A DNA stretch of 64,000 nt from Mobilitalea sibirica (GTDB lineage Bacteria > Bacillota > Clostridia > Lachnospirales > Lachnospiraceae): contig NZ_JAEAGR010000006.1 of the NCBI RefSeq assembly GCF_015999265.1, positions 124,001 to 188,000 of the forward strand, given 5' to 3'. Each line of letters opens with the position of its first letter. Position 1 is the first letter of the stretch. The notes under the pieces are model-generated. The model searched no databases. It saw only the letters and a list, made by a program, of their open reading frames with translations, and had not been told where the DNA came from. Positions 18,727 through 26,966 of this stretch are shown here, in pieces. The translations under genes and the position numbers were made by a program.

Positions 18727-19094
18727 GTAAATAAGCTCATCCTATAAGTGTTAAACGTCATTTCAAGAGTATGAAATTCGCCTGGGATTACACTCATGGG
18801 ATAGGTGCGAGAAGTTTATAAAGAAATAAACTTGCTTTAGAAAAACTCTTTATTAATACCGGCTATAAAATAGAGTGTTACCATTAGATAAATATCATTT
18901 AATTGATAAGGAACGTTTTTCTGATATCATTCGTCTATATATTATAAAACAAAATCTAATACCGGAATAAGTGAATATAATAACAGCTTTATGTTCCATA
19001 CTTTTAATGAATTATGAAATACTCTATTTTAGAAATAAGGTATGTCATCCGGGCAATGAAACTGATGTTAGAAGAATTAAAATGGAGGATGGTT

Positions 19095-19865
19095 ATGAAA
19101 AAGTTAATCTACTTGTTGTTAGGGTTATTTATTATAGTAGGTATCAGTACAGGTTGTTCCAAAAAGGAATTATCAGAAGGGAAAGATTCAAAAATTTCCT
19201 TTGAGGCAACGATTATTGAAGCAGGAGAAAAAAGTCTGCTTGTAACTCCTGATTCTGAAAGTAATGAATACAAGTCATCGGATAAAATATCAATCAGCCT
19301 TTCCGATATGGAGATCACAGATAAGAAGGGGAATAACATTGAGACGGCAAAATTGAAAGTACTAGATAGGATAAAGATTTACTATGGAGGAGAGATTATG
19401 GAATCCTATCCTGCGCAGATTAGGGCAACGAGCATAGAGAGGATCGGAGTGAATGTATTGCTTGATGGATACTTAGCCTTAATTGATGATATCTATAACA
19501 TAGATACCGGATTAAATCATGATATTACCACGATAGCCTTCGATACTACACAATGGAGTAATATTTCGCAAACAGAGAAGGAATTGATGTTTACACTGGT
19601 CCAAGAAGAATACGGTATGGAAGTGATAGAGGGAACCTTTGAGGAACTGGCGGAAGAGGGTATCATTGATAAAGAGAACCTGAACTTTGAAAAAGGTATC
19701 CTGATTAAGATTAGTAATATAGAGTATAATGAGAAAAAGAAGACGATTACCTGTGCAATAGAAAAATGGAGAAGCGGTCTCGGTGCAATTGGGGCAGAAG
19801 ACGTAAAAGCCAAATATGATGACGGTGATTGGGATATTACTAAGCAGGGTAATTGGATTAGCTAA
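19095..19865 (+). CDS. lipoprotein with DUF3221-like domain
   Basis: A 256-residue lipoprotein with lipobox GISTGC (Cys at about residue 20). Residues ~28-125 have the OB-like pattern of DUF3221 proteins (FEATIIEAGEKSLLVTPD, SDKISISLSDMEI, VLDRIKIYYGGEIMESYPAQI). The C-terminal half (TTIAFDTTQWSNISQTEKELMF onwards to a GDWDITKQGNWIS end) looks like a separate domain that I cannot name; such W-rich ends occur in ligand-binding lipoproteins. ATG 19095 follows GGAGGATGGTT. No operon partners are evident, and the function is unknown. Confidence 0.7.
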   Translation: MKKLIYLLLGLFIIVGISTGCSKKELSEGKDSKISFEATIIEAGEKSLLVTPDSESNEYKSSDKISISLSDMEITDKKGNNIETAKLKVLDRIKIYYGGEIMESYPAQIRATSIERIGVNVLLDGYLALIDDIYNIDTGLNHDITTIAFDTTQWSNISQTEKELMFTLVQEEYGMEVIEGTFEELAEEGIIDKENLNFEKGILIKISNIEYNEKKKTITCAIEKWRSGLGAIGAEDVKAKYDDGDWDITKQGNWIS

Positions 19866-20017
19866 TTATCCTTTTGAGGATATAATTATAATTCGTGTAA
19901 CGTCTTCAGTATATATTGCTTCTTAAAAATTAAAAGTATCCAATAAGCAAAAAAACTAATACTTCTAAAATCATAAGTGATTCAAAATCTCTCTCTATTG
20001 TGTAGCAAAAAGAACAA

Positions 20018-20164
20018 TTAATAAACGTTAGCGCGAACCATTATTAAAAATAAAACAAGAGGTAATCCACATACAAATCGGATTACCTCTTGTTTTCTAT
20101 ATTCTCGATCTCCTATGGCTTCTAAATCCTCATCAGTAATTTTATATAGCCTATGTTCTAACAG
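20018..20164 (-). other. possible small membrane-protein frame without a start
   Basis: Minus-strand frame reading LLLEHRLYKITDEDLEAIG, then DREYRKQEVIRFVCGLPLVL and a hydrophobic end. It looks protein-like with one membrane segment, but has no ATG, GTG or TTG start and contains the 17-bp terminator stem at 20052-20096. It may be a remnant or chance. Confidence 0.25.
20052..20097. terminator. long hairpin, bidirectional terminator
   Basis: A perfect 17-bp stem AAAACAAGAGGTAATCC (20052-20068) with its complement (20080-20096), flanked by T-rich sequence on both strands. Apart from this and the minus-strand frame around it, the 480 bases between 19865 and 20343 show no gene. Confidence 0.75.
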
Positions 20165-20342
20165 TAGTTATATATAACATCATCTATGCTCGGTTAGCTG
20201 ATATATTATACTAATCTATCAACACCTGATTATTGGATAATATAAGGAATTATTCAATCTCTTGTTTTTTATATTAAACAGTAGTAGGATATGTTAATAA
20301 AAGCATTTAAATTAATTAAGGAACGAAAGGATACGATTAAAA

Positions 20343-21128
20343 ATGGAAGACGACAGAATAAAACTAAGAATTATGGAATTAAGAGAAATGATGAAGGCGG
20401 TATCCAACGAAGGTGTAATTAGTGACCAGATGGAAGGCAAGCCTCAGCCGCCTATGGATAAAATATGCCAAGGAACGAAGATTATTCCCCTTAGCAGAAA
20501 CTTTGAAGGAGTAATAAAGAAGAATGATTTTCTTCATTTATTAAACACAAGGACCAGTAAGAGAAGATATAGTGAGGAAGGGCTTACTCTAGAGGAACTT
20601 TCCTTTCTCCTATGGGCAACCCAAGGTGTGAAAGCGGTTGTGGGTAAGCAAAGAAAAGCTACTATGCGTACAGTTCCTTCCGCAGGTGCCAGACATCCCT
20701 TTGAAACATATCTCTTTATCAACCGGGTGGAAGGGTTGGAGCCCGGTATCTATCATTATCTGGCAATGGAACATAAACTGGAATATCTAAAAAAATTAGA
20801 TAATCAAGCTGACAGAGTATCGGAAGCCTATTGCGGTCAGACCTTCTTTGGTAATGCACCGGCTAGTTTTGTTTGGACGGTATTACCATATCGAAGTGAA
20901 TGGCGATATACAACGGATGCTCATAAGTACGCCTTACTGGATGCAGGGCATGTGTGTCAGAATCTCTATCTCGCCAGTGAAGCAATTGATTGCGGAACCT
21001 GTGCTATCGGTGCATATGATCAGGCACTGGCAGATGCCTTATTGGATCTAGATACAAATCCTTCTTATGAAGCAGAGAATGAATTTGTTGTTTATGCAGC
21101 TTCTGTTGGTAAAGTTTTTAGTGATTAA
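20343..21128 (+). CDS. SagB-type nitroreductase-family oxidoreductase
   Basis: A 261-residue FMN-dependent protein of the SagB/ThcOx branch of the nitroreductase fold. The signature TRTSKRRYSEEGLTLEELSF and the TVPSAGARHPFETYLFI block place it in this group, together with GIYHYLAMEHKLEYL and the ALLDAGHVCQNLYLASEAI helix. SagB enzymes oxidise azolines to azoles in thiazole/oxazole-modified peptides, but standalone SagB-type proteins are common in Clostridia and usually have no peptide cluster. No cyclodehydratase or precursor peptide is nearby, so the substrate is unknown. The start follows AAAGGATACGATTAAAA. Confidence 0.88.
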   Translation: MEDDRIKLRIMELREMMKAVSNEGVISDQMEGKPQPPMDKICQGTKIIPLSRNFEGVIKKNDFLHLLNTRTSKRRYSEEGLTLEELSFLLWATQGVKAVVGKQRKATMRTVPSAGARHPFETYLFINRVEGLEPGIYHYLAMEHKLEYLKKLDNQADRVSEAYCGQTFFGNAPASFVWTVLPYRSEWRYTTDAHKYALLDAGHVCQNLYLASEAIDCGTCAIGAYDQALADALLDLDTNPSYEAENEFVVYAASVGKVFSD

Positions 21129-21208
21129 GTGGTAAGCTAAATTATTAGCTATAGATAAAGTCAGTAATAGAATTATCGATACAACCAATAGTTAATTAAT
21201 TGATGAAT

Positions 21209-21979
21209 CTATGATTTAGGGGTCTCGGTTCGGATAAATTGTTGTGTTTTACCCATCTGATAAGCTAACTTGATGATCTGTTTTTCTTCCTCTGTCATGT
21301 TACGGGCATACATTTTCTCAAATTGTCCGATCAGTTTATCAAAATCAATGACTCGTTTTGGTTGTCTGTGCTTTATACCAACATAAGAAGGGTCGTAAAG
21401 CATGGCCTGTATGGAGATAGGATTTAACTTTTTCAGTATTTGTGCAGTATAATAAGCATCATAAAGAGCATTGTGAAACGGAAAGGTAATTCCGATTCCC
21501 AATGCTTCAACGCTGTTTTGAAGGCGTAGAAGATTATTTTTTGAGAACCCAAGATAAGTTGATACATATGGCTGGACATTGATATACATCTTAGGTAATA
21601 AATTCTGATCCAGATCATAATATTTTGCGTTACGATAAAGTTCTTTCATGTCCGTTCTTCCCCATACACAAAAAACGGCTTCCGAAGGTTCTCCGATAAA
21701 ATCAAGAAATGCATAGAAAACTTCAGGAAACAGTCCCTCTTTTACCAGCTGTTCTGTGGTTATACCGGTCAGATCCGTAATAAAGGGGCTGACTTTTTTA
21801 TAAACAGCAGGTTTGATAAAGCGGTTAAAGGTTGCCGTGGCGCGAAAATCCGATGCTAGTTTTATGGCACCAATCTGAATGATCTCAAAGGGGCACTGAC
21901 TTTTGGCTTTTTTGTCAGAAGGCACAATCTCCGAAGAGGATGCCTGATTAAACTCTAAATCAAATACAATGTATTGCAT
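21209..21979 (-). CDS. DEDDh 3'-5' exonuclease, KapD/ERI-1-like
   Basis: A 256-residue exonuclease of the RNase T/DnaQ superfamily. The DEDDh residues are visible: Asp and Glu in IVFDLEFN, the Exo II Asp in the RTDMKELYRN region, and His/Asp in FHNALYDAYYTAQIL. The overall layout (short form, starting MQYIVFDLEFNQ) resembles KapD, an inhibitor of the KinA sporulation pathway in Bacillus, and ERI-1-type RNA exonucleases. An RNA substrate is plausible but not shown. It is a single gene with AAGGAGTTCCC before the start. Confidence 0.85.
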   Translation of the reverse strand: MQYIVFDLEFNQASSSEIVPSDKKAKSQCPFEIIQIGAIKLASDFRATATFNRFIKPAVYKKVSPFITDLTGITTEQLVKEGLFPEVFYAFLDFIGEPSEAVFCVWGRTDMKELYRNAKYYDLDQNLLPKMYINVQPYVSTYLGFSKNNLLRLQNSVEALGIGITFPFHNALYDAYYTAQILKKLNPISIQAMLYDPSYVGIKHRQPKRVIDFDKLIGQFEKMYARNMTEEEKQIIKLAYQMGKTQQFIRTETPKS

Positions 21980-22270
21980 GGGAACTCCTTATCTATCTGA
22001 TTCCTTTATTTTATACAAGGAACCGTCTCTTTATTCCCTTTATGGCATAGACCAACATTACAGAAAATGTAAAAATATAGAATTATTTTCGTAATGTGAT
22101 TGATTCTCGGCAGATACAATGTTATAATCTAGAAATATTCCCTTGATATTAATCTGGATTGATATATTCCATGCAACCTCTTTAATTTAACAAGATACAG
22201 ATATCTCAAATCTTGCCCTGGGAGTAAAACTTAGGATTTTATAATTCCATCTAATTAAGGAGGTAAAGCT

Positions 22271-22480
22271 ATGGCTGATAAGGTAATAACATGTAAGGAC
22301 TGTAAGGCAGAATTTGTTTTTACGGAAAGCGAACAGGCATTCTACAAGGAAAAGGGATTTGATAACGAACCACAGAGATGTCCTGATTGCAGAAGAGCGA
22401 AAAAACAACAACAGAGGAATAGTAGCGGTGGTGGAAATCACAGAGGCGGACAAAGAAACAATTTTAGTAAGAGAAGATAA
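22271..22480 (+). CDS. small zinc-ribbon protein (zf-trcl type)
   Basis: A 69-residue protein with a single zinc ribbon: ITCKDCKAEFVF and RCPDCRRAK supply four Cys. The C-terminus is a Gly/Arg/Asn/Gln-rich low-complexity tail (RNSSGGGNHRGGQRNN), typical of RNA-associated proteins. This family is widespread in Clostridia and of unknown role; single-stranded nucleic-acid binding is an inference. Its start follows TAAGGAGGTAAAGCT. It has a terminator of its own. Confidence 0.85.
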   Translation: MADKVITCKDCKAEFVFTESEQAFYKEKGFDNEPQRCPDCRRAKKQQQRNSSGGGNHRGGQRNNFSKRR

Positions 22481-22501
22481 CCAAATATAAATATCATAGA
22501 A

Positions 22502-22577
22502 GGGGTTGTTTGCAAAATAAATCAGCGGGGGATTTGACTTACCCTACTTATTCATTTTGCAACAACTCTTTTTTCTT
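22502..22577 (+). terminator. terminator hairpin, GGGGTTGTTT family
   Basis: GGGGTTGTTTGCAAAATAA pairs imperfectly with TTATTCATTTTGCAACAACTC, followed by TTTTTT. The arms resemble the repeat elements at 13783 and 50802. Confidence 0.75.
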
Positions 22578-22750
22578 TGGAAAAAAATATCTCTTGCGGC
22601 ATTTAAAGAATAAACATGTGTTTGATGTAATCTGTATTTTCTAAAAAGATGAGGCAAAGGAATTGATACATATGTTCGTGTATGCTATGATAATAATAGC
22701 AAATAATGTTAGATATAACGATATCAAAAAATCATAGGATGAGTGAAACA

Positions 22751-23488
22751 ATGTATAACTATAAATTATTAATACAATACGATGGTGGAAGATACAAAGG
22801 ATGGCAAAGGCTTGGGAACGGTGAAAATACCATTCAGGGTAAAATAGAATATGTGTTATCGGAGCTAATCGGTGAACCAACAGAGATTATCGGTTGCAGT
22901 AGAACTGATGCTGGGGTACATGCCTTAACACAGGTCGCAAACTTTAAGACCTCAAAAGAATTCTCGGGTAATGATATCATGAAATATCTAAATCATTATC
23001 TTCCTCAGGATATCTCTGTAATTGAGGTAGCTACCGTATCGGAAGACTTTCATGCTAGGTATCATGCGAAAGAGAAAACCTATCTGTATAGAATATGGAA
23101 CAGGGAATATACTAATCCTTTTATGAGAAAATATAGTATGCATATCGAAGATAAGCTGGATATAACATTGATGGAAGAGGCGGCTTCGTATTTTATCGGG
23201 GCCCATGATTTCACTGCTTATACCAATGCAAAAACGAAGAAAAAATCCATGGTTCGAGAGATTTATTCGATTAAGATCCATGAGGAAGAAGGATTTATCA
23301 ACATCAGAATACGGGGAAACGCATTTCTCTATAATATGGTAAGACGAATGGTTGGAACCTTGATAGAAGTTGGATTAGGTAAATGTGAGCCGAATGAGAT
23401 ACCTAAAATTATCGAGGCAAAACAGCGGAACCAAACAGGCGATATGGCCCAGGCCTGTGGATTATATCTTGAAAATATACAGTATTAG
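22751..23488 (+). CDS. truA: tRNA pseudouridine synthase A
   Basis: A 245-residue enzyme that converts U38-U40 in the anticodon stem to pseudouridine. The catalytic Asp53 lies in GCSRTDAGVHALTQ; further family blocks are LIQYDGGRYKGWQR, YLYRIWNR, ARYHAKEKTY and IRGNAFLYNMVRRMVG. Length is normal. I take ATG 22751; the upstream Met at 22739 overlaps the AGGA that would serve as ribosome-binding site. The next gene starts 35 bases downstream, so the two are probably co-transcribed. Confidence 0.95.
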   Translation: MYNYKLLIQYDGGRYKGWQRLGNGENTIQGKIEYVLSELIGEPTEIIGCSRTDAGVHALTQVANFKTSKEFSGNDIMKYLNHYLPQDISVIEVATVSEDFHARYHAKEKTYLYRIWNREYTNPFMRKYSMHIEDKLDITLMEEAASYFIGAHDFTAYTNAKTKKKSMVREIYSIKIHEEEGFINIRIRGNAFLYNMVRRMVGTLIEVGLGKCEPNEIPKIIEAKQRNQTGDMAQACGLYLENIQY

Positions 23489-23522
23489 TGGATTTGATTT
23501 ATATAAAATATGGAGAAAGCTT

Positions 23523-24704
23523 ATGGATTATATAACATTATCGAACAAACAAGCTAGACAGTTTATACTGCTAAAACAGGGTCTCCTTGGTGACTATAAA
23601 TTTATTGGGAAAGAGGGAGTGCTGGAATTTGTGCGCCAGGCCGGATGCATTCAGTATGATCCCATCGATGTCTGTGGAAAGAATGCAGATTTAGTATTAC
23701 AATCAAGGGTAAAGGGCTTTAAAAAGGATATGTTATATGAACTACTATACCGGGACAGGCTTCTCATTGATTATTTTGATAAGAACTTAAGCATAATGGA
23801 AACAAAGGATTGGCCGTATTTTGAGCGTATCCGAGAAGCTTACAGACGGTCTAGCCGGGGTCAGGAAGAAGTTGGTAAAGTAGCGGATAATATTAAGGCT
23901 ATCATAAAAGAAAAGGGACCTGTTTGCTCGAAAGATATTGATCTTGATGCAAAAGTAGATTGGTACTGGAGCGAAACAAAGCTTTCCAGAGCTGCTCTGG
24001 AAACCCTATATTTTCGAGGTGATTTAATAATACACCATAAAAAAGGAACCATGAAGTATTATGCTTTAGCAGAGGATTTCATACCGAAGGTTTACCTGGA
24101 GGCAGAGGAACCCTTCCCTGAGGATATGGAATTTTTTAAGTGGCGGGTACTTCGTAGAATATCTGCAGTGGGCTTACTGTGGAATAAGCCTTCGGATGCA
24201 TGGCTTGCTATTTGGGATCTAAAAGCAGATTTACGAAAGAAGGTATTTGAAGAGCTTTTAATAGAGGAAAAAATAATGAGTGTTCATGTGGAAGGTTCTA
24301 AGGATACATTTTACTGCTTAACTGAGGATAAGAACATTCTTGAACAAGTCCTTTCTCAACCCAAATTAAAAAAGAGAACGGAATTAATAGCACCACTTGA
24401 TTCCTTCTTATGGGATCGAAAATTGATCAAAGAAATCTTTGGCTTTGAGTACAAGTGGGAGATTTACACCCCTGTCCATCAGAGGAATTACGGCTATTAT
24501 GTTTTACCAATACTATCAGGCGATCGATTTATTGGAAGAATTGAGGCAGTAGCAGACCGAAAAGAAAATGTTCTTAATGTAAAAAAGATGTGGCTTGAGC
24601 AGGATATATCACTGACCAAGGGCATGAAGCAAAATATAGATAGGTGCTTAAGGCGTTTTATGAAGTTTCATGAGTTAGAGGATATAAAATTAGAGGAATT
24701 ATAA
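23523..24704 (+). CDS. AlkZ/YcaQ-family winged-helix DNA glycosylase
   Basis: A 393-residue protein of the HTH_42 (DUF1006) family, which includes AlkZ and YcaQ/AlkX, glycosylases that unhook interstrand crosslinks or remove bulky adducts. Visible blocks are ITLSNKQARQFILLKQGL, GCIQYDPIDVCGKNADLVLQSR, the YELLYRDRLLIDYFDKNL segment and the C-terminal beta barrel (ELIAPLDSFLWDRKLI, GRIEAVADRKENVL). The family assignment is firm; the lesion processed here is unknown. ATG 23523 follows TATGGAGAAAGCTT and lies shortly after truA. Confidence 0.85.
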   Translation: MDYITLSNKQARQFILLKQGLLGDYKFIGKEGVLEFVRQAGCIQYDPIDVCGKNADLVLQSRVKGFKKDMLYELLYRDRLLIDYFDKNLSIMETKDWPYFERIREAYRRSSRGQEEVGKVADNIKAIIKEKGPVCSKDIDLDAKVDWYWSETKLSRAALETLYFRGDLIIHHKKGTMKYYALAEDFIPKVYLEAEEPFPEDMEFFKWRVLRRISAVGLLWNKPSDAWLAIWDLKADLRKKVFEELLIEEKIMSVHVEGSKDTFYCLTEDKNILEQVLSQPKLKKRTELIAPLDSFLWDRKLIKEIFGFEYKWEIYTPVHQRNYGYYVLPILSGDRFIGRIEAVADRKENVLNVKKMWLEQDISLTKGMKQNIDRCLRRFMKFHELEDIKLEEL

Positions 24705-24815
24705 ATCAGGATATAAATTCTGATAGAAGGTATAACAATAGATTTTGTATATAATGAAACGATTCAATATGATAGATCCTATATAATTAATAGCTTAAAG
24801 TGAGGTATCGAGATT

Positions 24816-25775
24816 ATGAAAGTAACAGTGATCGGCTGTGGCAGATGGGGATCCTTCATCGCCTGGTATTTAGATAAAATCGGACATCAGGTAGTGCTAT
24901 ACGGTAGAGAAAATTCGAAACATATGATTAGGTTACAAGAGAAGCGCTCCAATGGGTTGATAGAAATACCAAAAACTCTTCGGCTTGAAACGGATCTAAA
25001 ACAGGCAGTTCTTTCAGATGTTATTGGAATCTCGATTAATTCCCAGGGGTTAAGAAATCTAGTACAGGAATTAAGGTCCTATCATCCCAAACACAAGTAC
25101 TTTGTATTATGTATGAAAGGAATTGAGATATCCTCAGGGAAACGTTTAACCGAAATTATTGAGGAGGGAATCGACAGCTCTAACAAAGTAGCAGTATGGC
25201 TGGGACCGGGCCATGTTCAGGAATTTTATAAGGGGATTCCAAACTGTATGGTAATTGATAGCAAGCATGATAAGGCTAAAGAATTATTAGTATTATCTTT
25301 TAGCAGTGATTTAATCCGTTTTTATTATGGAGATGATTTAATTGGTAATGAAATAGGAGCTGCTGCGAAAAATGTAATCGGAATTGCCGCCGGAATGCTG
25401 GATGGTTTAAACCTGACCTCTCTAAAGGGTGCTTTAATGTCCAGAGGGACAAGAGAAATTGCCAGATTAATAAAAGCTATGGGAGGTAGTGAATTATCCG
25501 CCTATGGGCTGTGTCATCTGGGAGATTATGAAGCGACCGTTTTTTCTCAGTTTAGCCACAATAGAAGATATGGTGAAATGTATGTAAAAGGAGAAGAATA
25601 CAAAGACTTGGCTGAAGGTTACTATACCGTAGAAGCTTTAATTAAATTAGGGAAAGAATATAAGGTTGAGCTTCCCATATGTAATGCTGTGCATCAGGTT
25701 TTATACAATGGACAGCAGGCAGACCTTGAATTGGAAAAACTGTTTTTGCGGAGTCTGAAAAAAAGTTTTAAATAA
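24816..25775 (+). CDS. gpsA: NAD(P)-dependent glycerol-3-phosphate dehydrogenase-like protein
   Basis: A 319-residue Rossmann dehydrogenase of the GpsA family, which reduces dihydroxyacetone phosphate to sn-glycerol 3-phosphate for phospholipid synthesis. Motifs are VIGCGRWGSFIAWYL (GxGxWG), CMKGIE with the catalytic-region Lys, GPGHVQEF, NEIGAAAKNVIGIAAGM (active-site Lys) and the EGYYTVEAL segment near the end. Sequence around the first motif (GCGRWG rather than GAGSWGTA) is divergent, so it may be a paralogue rather than the only GpsA. The start has GAGGTATCGAGATT upstream, and a terminator follows. Confidence 0.85.
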   Translation: MKVTVIGCGRWGSFIAWYLDKIGHQVVLYGRENSKHMIRLQEKRSNGLIEIPKTLRLETDLKQAVLSDVIGISINSQGLRNLVQELRSYHPKHKYFVLCMKGIEISSGKRLTEIIEEGIDSSNKVAVWLGPGHVQEFYKGIPNCMVIDSKHDKAKELLVLSFSSDLIRFYYGDDLIGNEIGAAAKNVIGIAAGMLDGLNLTSLKGALMSRGTREIARLIKAMGGSELSAYGLCHLGDYEATVFSQFSHNRRYGEMYVKGEEYKDLAEGYYTVEALIKLGKEYKVELPICNAVHQVLYNGQQADLELEKLFLRSLKKSFK

Positions 25776-25793
25776 TGTTTATGAAAGCCGTAG

Positions 25794-25828
25794 TATTTCG
25801 TCATTCTGAGGGATACATCGGCTTTTTA
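25794..25828 (+). terminator. intrinsic terminator of the gpsA-like gene
   Basis: AAAGCCG (25794-25800) pairs with CGGCTTT (25819-25825), with ATGTAT-like inner pairing, and a T-run follows. Confidence 0.75.
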
Positions 25829-26001
25829 TTCTATATAAATCAATAGATTAGGGAATCATCTTAATAATTTTTTATTCGTGTTGATTATGGGACACAATGA
25901 GTGGTAAAATATGGGTAGTAGATCAAACAAAAAATTAGTACTAATACGATGTGGATGCTTTTTGCTAAAGAGTACTCATTGAAAAGGAGTAGTAACGATT
26001 A

Positions 26002-26766
26002 ATGATTAATTTATATAACCGGCTTCGGGTTTTGTACAAAAAAGTAATTTTAATAGTACTTATTCTACTCCTAGCTTGTGTATTCATCCGTATAATCATC
26101 AATAGCAATTCCCGACCAAGATTTTTTTTATTAGATGAACTAAAGCAGCTCTTAAAGGATAGTGAAAACATAATTGATTATTCTATGGAAGACAAAGTGA
26201 TATATGGCCTGTTGAGTAAAGACGGTCGATCGGATTATGGAGATAGCTTTGTTGTATTTGAACAAAAAGATAACAAAGTGTGGGAACGGAGCTACGAAAA
26301 TGATTTTAAGGATCTAAAGCCTTGGAAGATAGAAACAGCAGATATCGATGGTAATAACGATATAGAAATTATGATTGCAGTTAGGAAAACCACGGTACTT
26401 GATAAAACCAAAAAAAATAGGATGTTCATCTTTCAATATAGGAACCAAAAACTTATAAAAAAATGGACCGGATCGCAGATTGCAGCCAACTGGCGGGATT
26501 TTTATGTGGAGGATCTGGTTTCGGCTCCGGGTAAGGAGCTGATATTTATTGAACGTGTAGCAGAGGGAAGTGAGAGAATACGAATTTATCAATGGTTTGA
26601 TTTTGGATTTTTCCAATTGGCCGAAAGTGAAATTTATAACGGTATAAAGGAACTCGAGATTATTCGGGATAATGTGCTTAAGATAACGCATATGGTGGGG
26701 GAGAAGGAAGAGACAATCCTTTTATCTGCCAAGAAAGGCCAGTTACTTGAATTAAATACACAGTAA
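26002..26766 (+). CDS. membrane-anchored protein with propeller-like outer domain
   Basis: A 254-residue protein with one N-terminal membrane helix (VILIVLILLLACVFIRIII, residues ~15-34) and an outside domain. The domain includes IETADIDGNNDIEIMIAV, a Ca-binding-like DxDGNxDxE loop as in FG-GAP/VCBS propeller repeats, and further WTGSQIAANW and KELIFIERV strands. No enzyme motif is visible. It lies 200 bases before the DUF3160 lipoprotein on the same strand and both are surface proteins, so they may act together. The exact family is not recognised. Confidence 0.65.
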   Translation: MINLYNRLRVLYKKVILIVLILLLACVFIRIIINSNSRPRFFLLDELKQLLKDSENIIDYSMEDKVIYGLLSKDGRSDYGDSFVVFEQKDNKVWERSYENDFKDLKPWKIETADIDGNNDIEIMIAVRKTTVLDKTKKNRMFIFQYRNQKLIKKWTGSQIAANWRDFYVEDLVSAPGKELIFIERVAEGSERIRIYQWFDFGFFQLAESEIYNGIKELEIIRDNVLKITHMVGEKEETILLSAKKGQLLELNTQ

Positions 26767-26966
26767 TACGTTAGTAAGTTTATAGTAGCCGATAAGTTCA
26801 AAGGATGTTCATAAAAGGTTATAGAGTAAAGGACTGTAATCATAGTTTATATGGCAGTGTTACTATGTATCATGCATGCTACCGGCCAAGGTTTTAACGG
26901 ATACGATTGAAGAACGTAAGTGATGAAAAGAGCGTTGATTTATAAATAATATTTGGAGGTGTTTAC

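Noticed and set aside
18875-18970. 31-codon frame before the DUF3221-like lipoprotein gene
   Set aside because: No ribosome-binding site or recognisable domain; only mentioned as a possible remnant.
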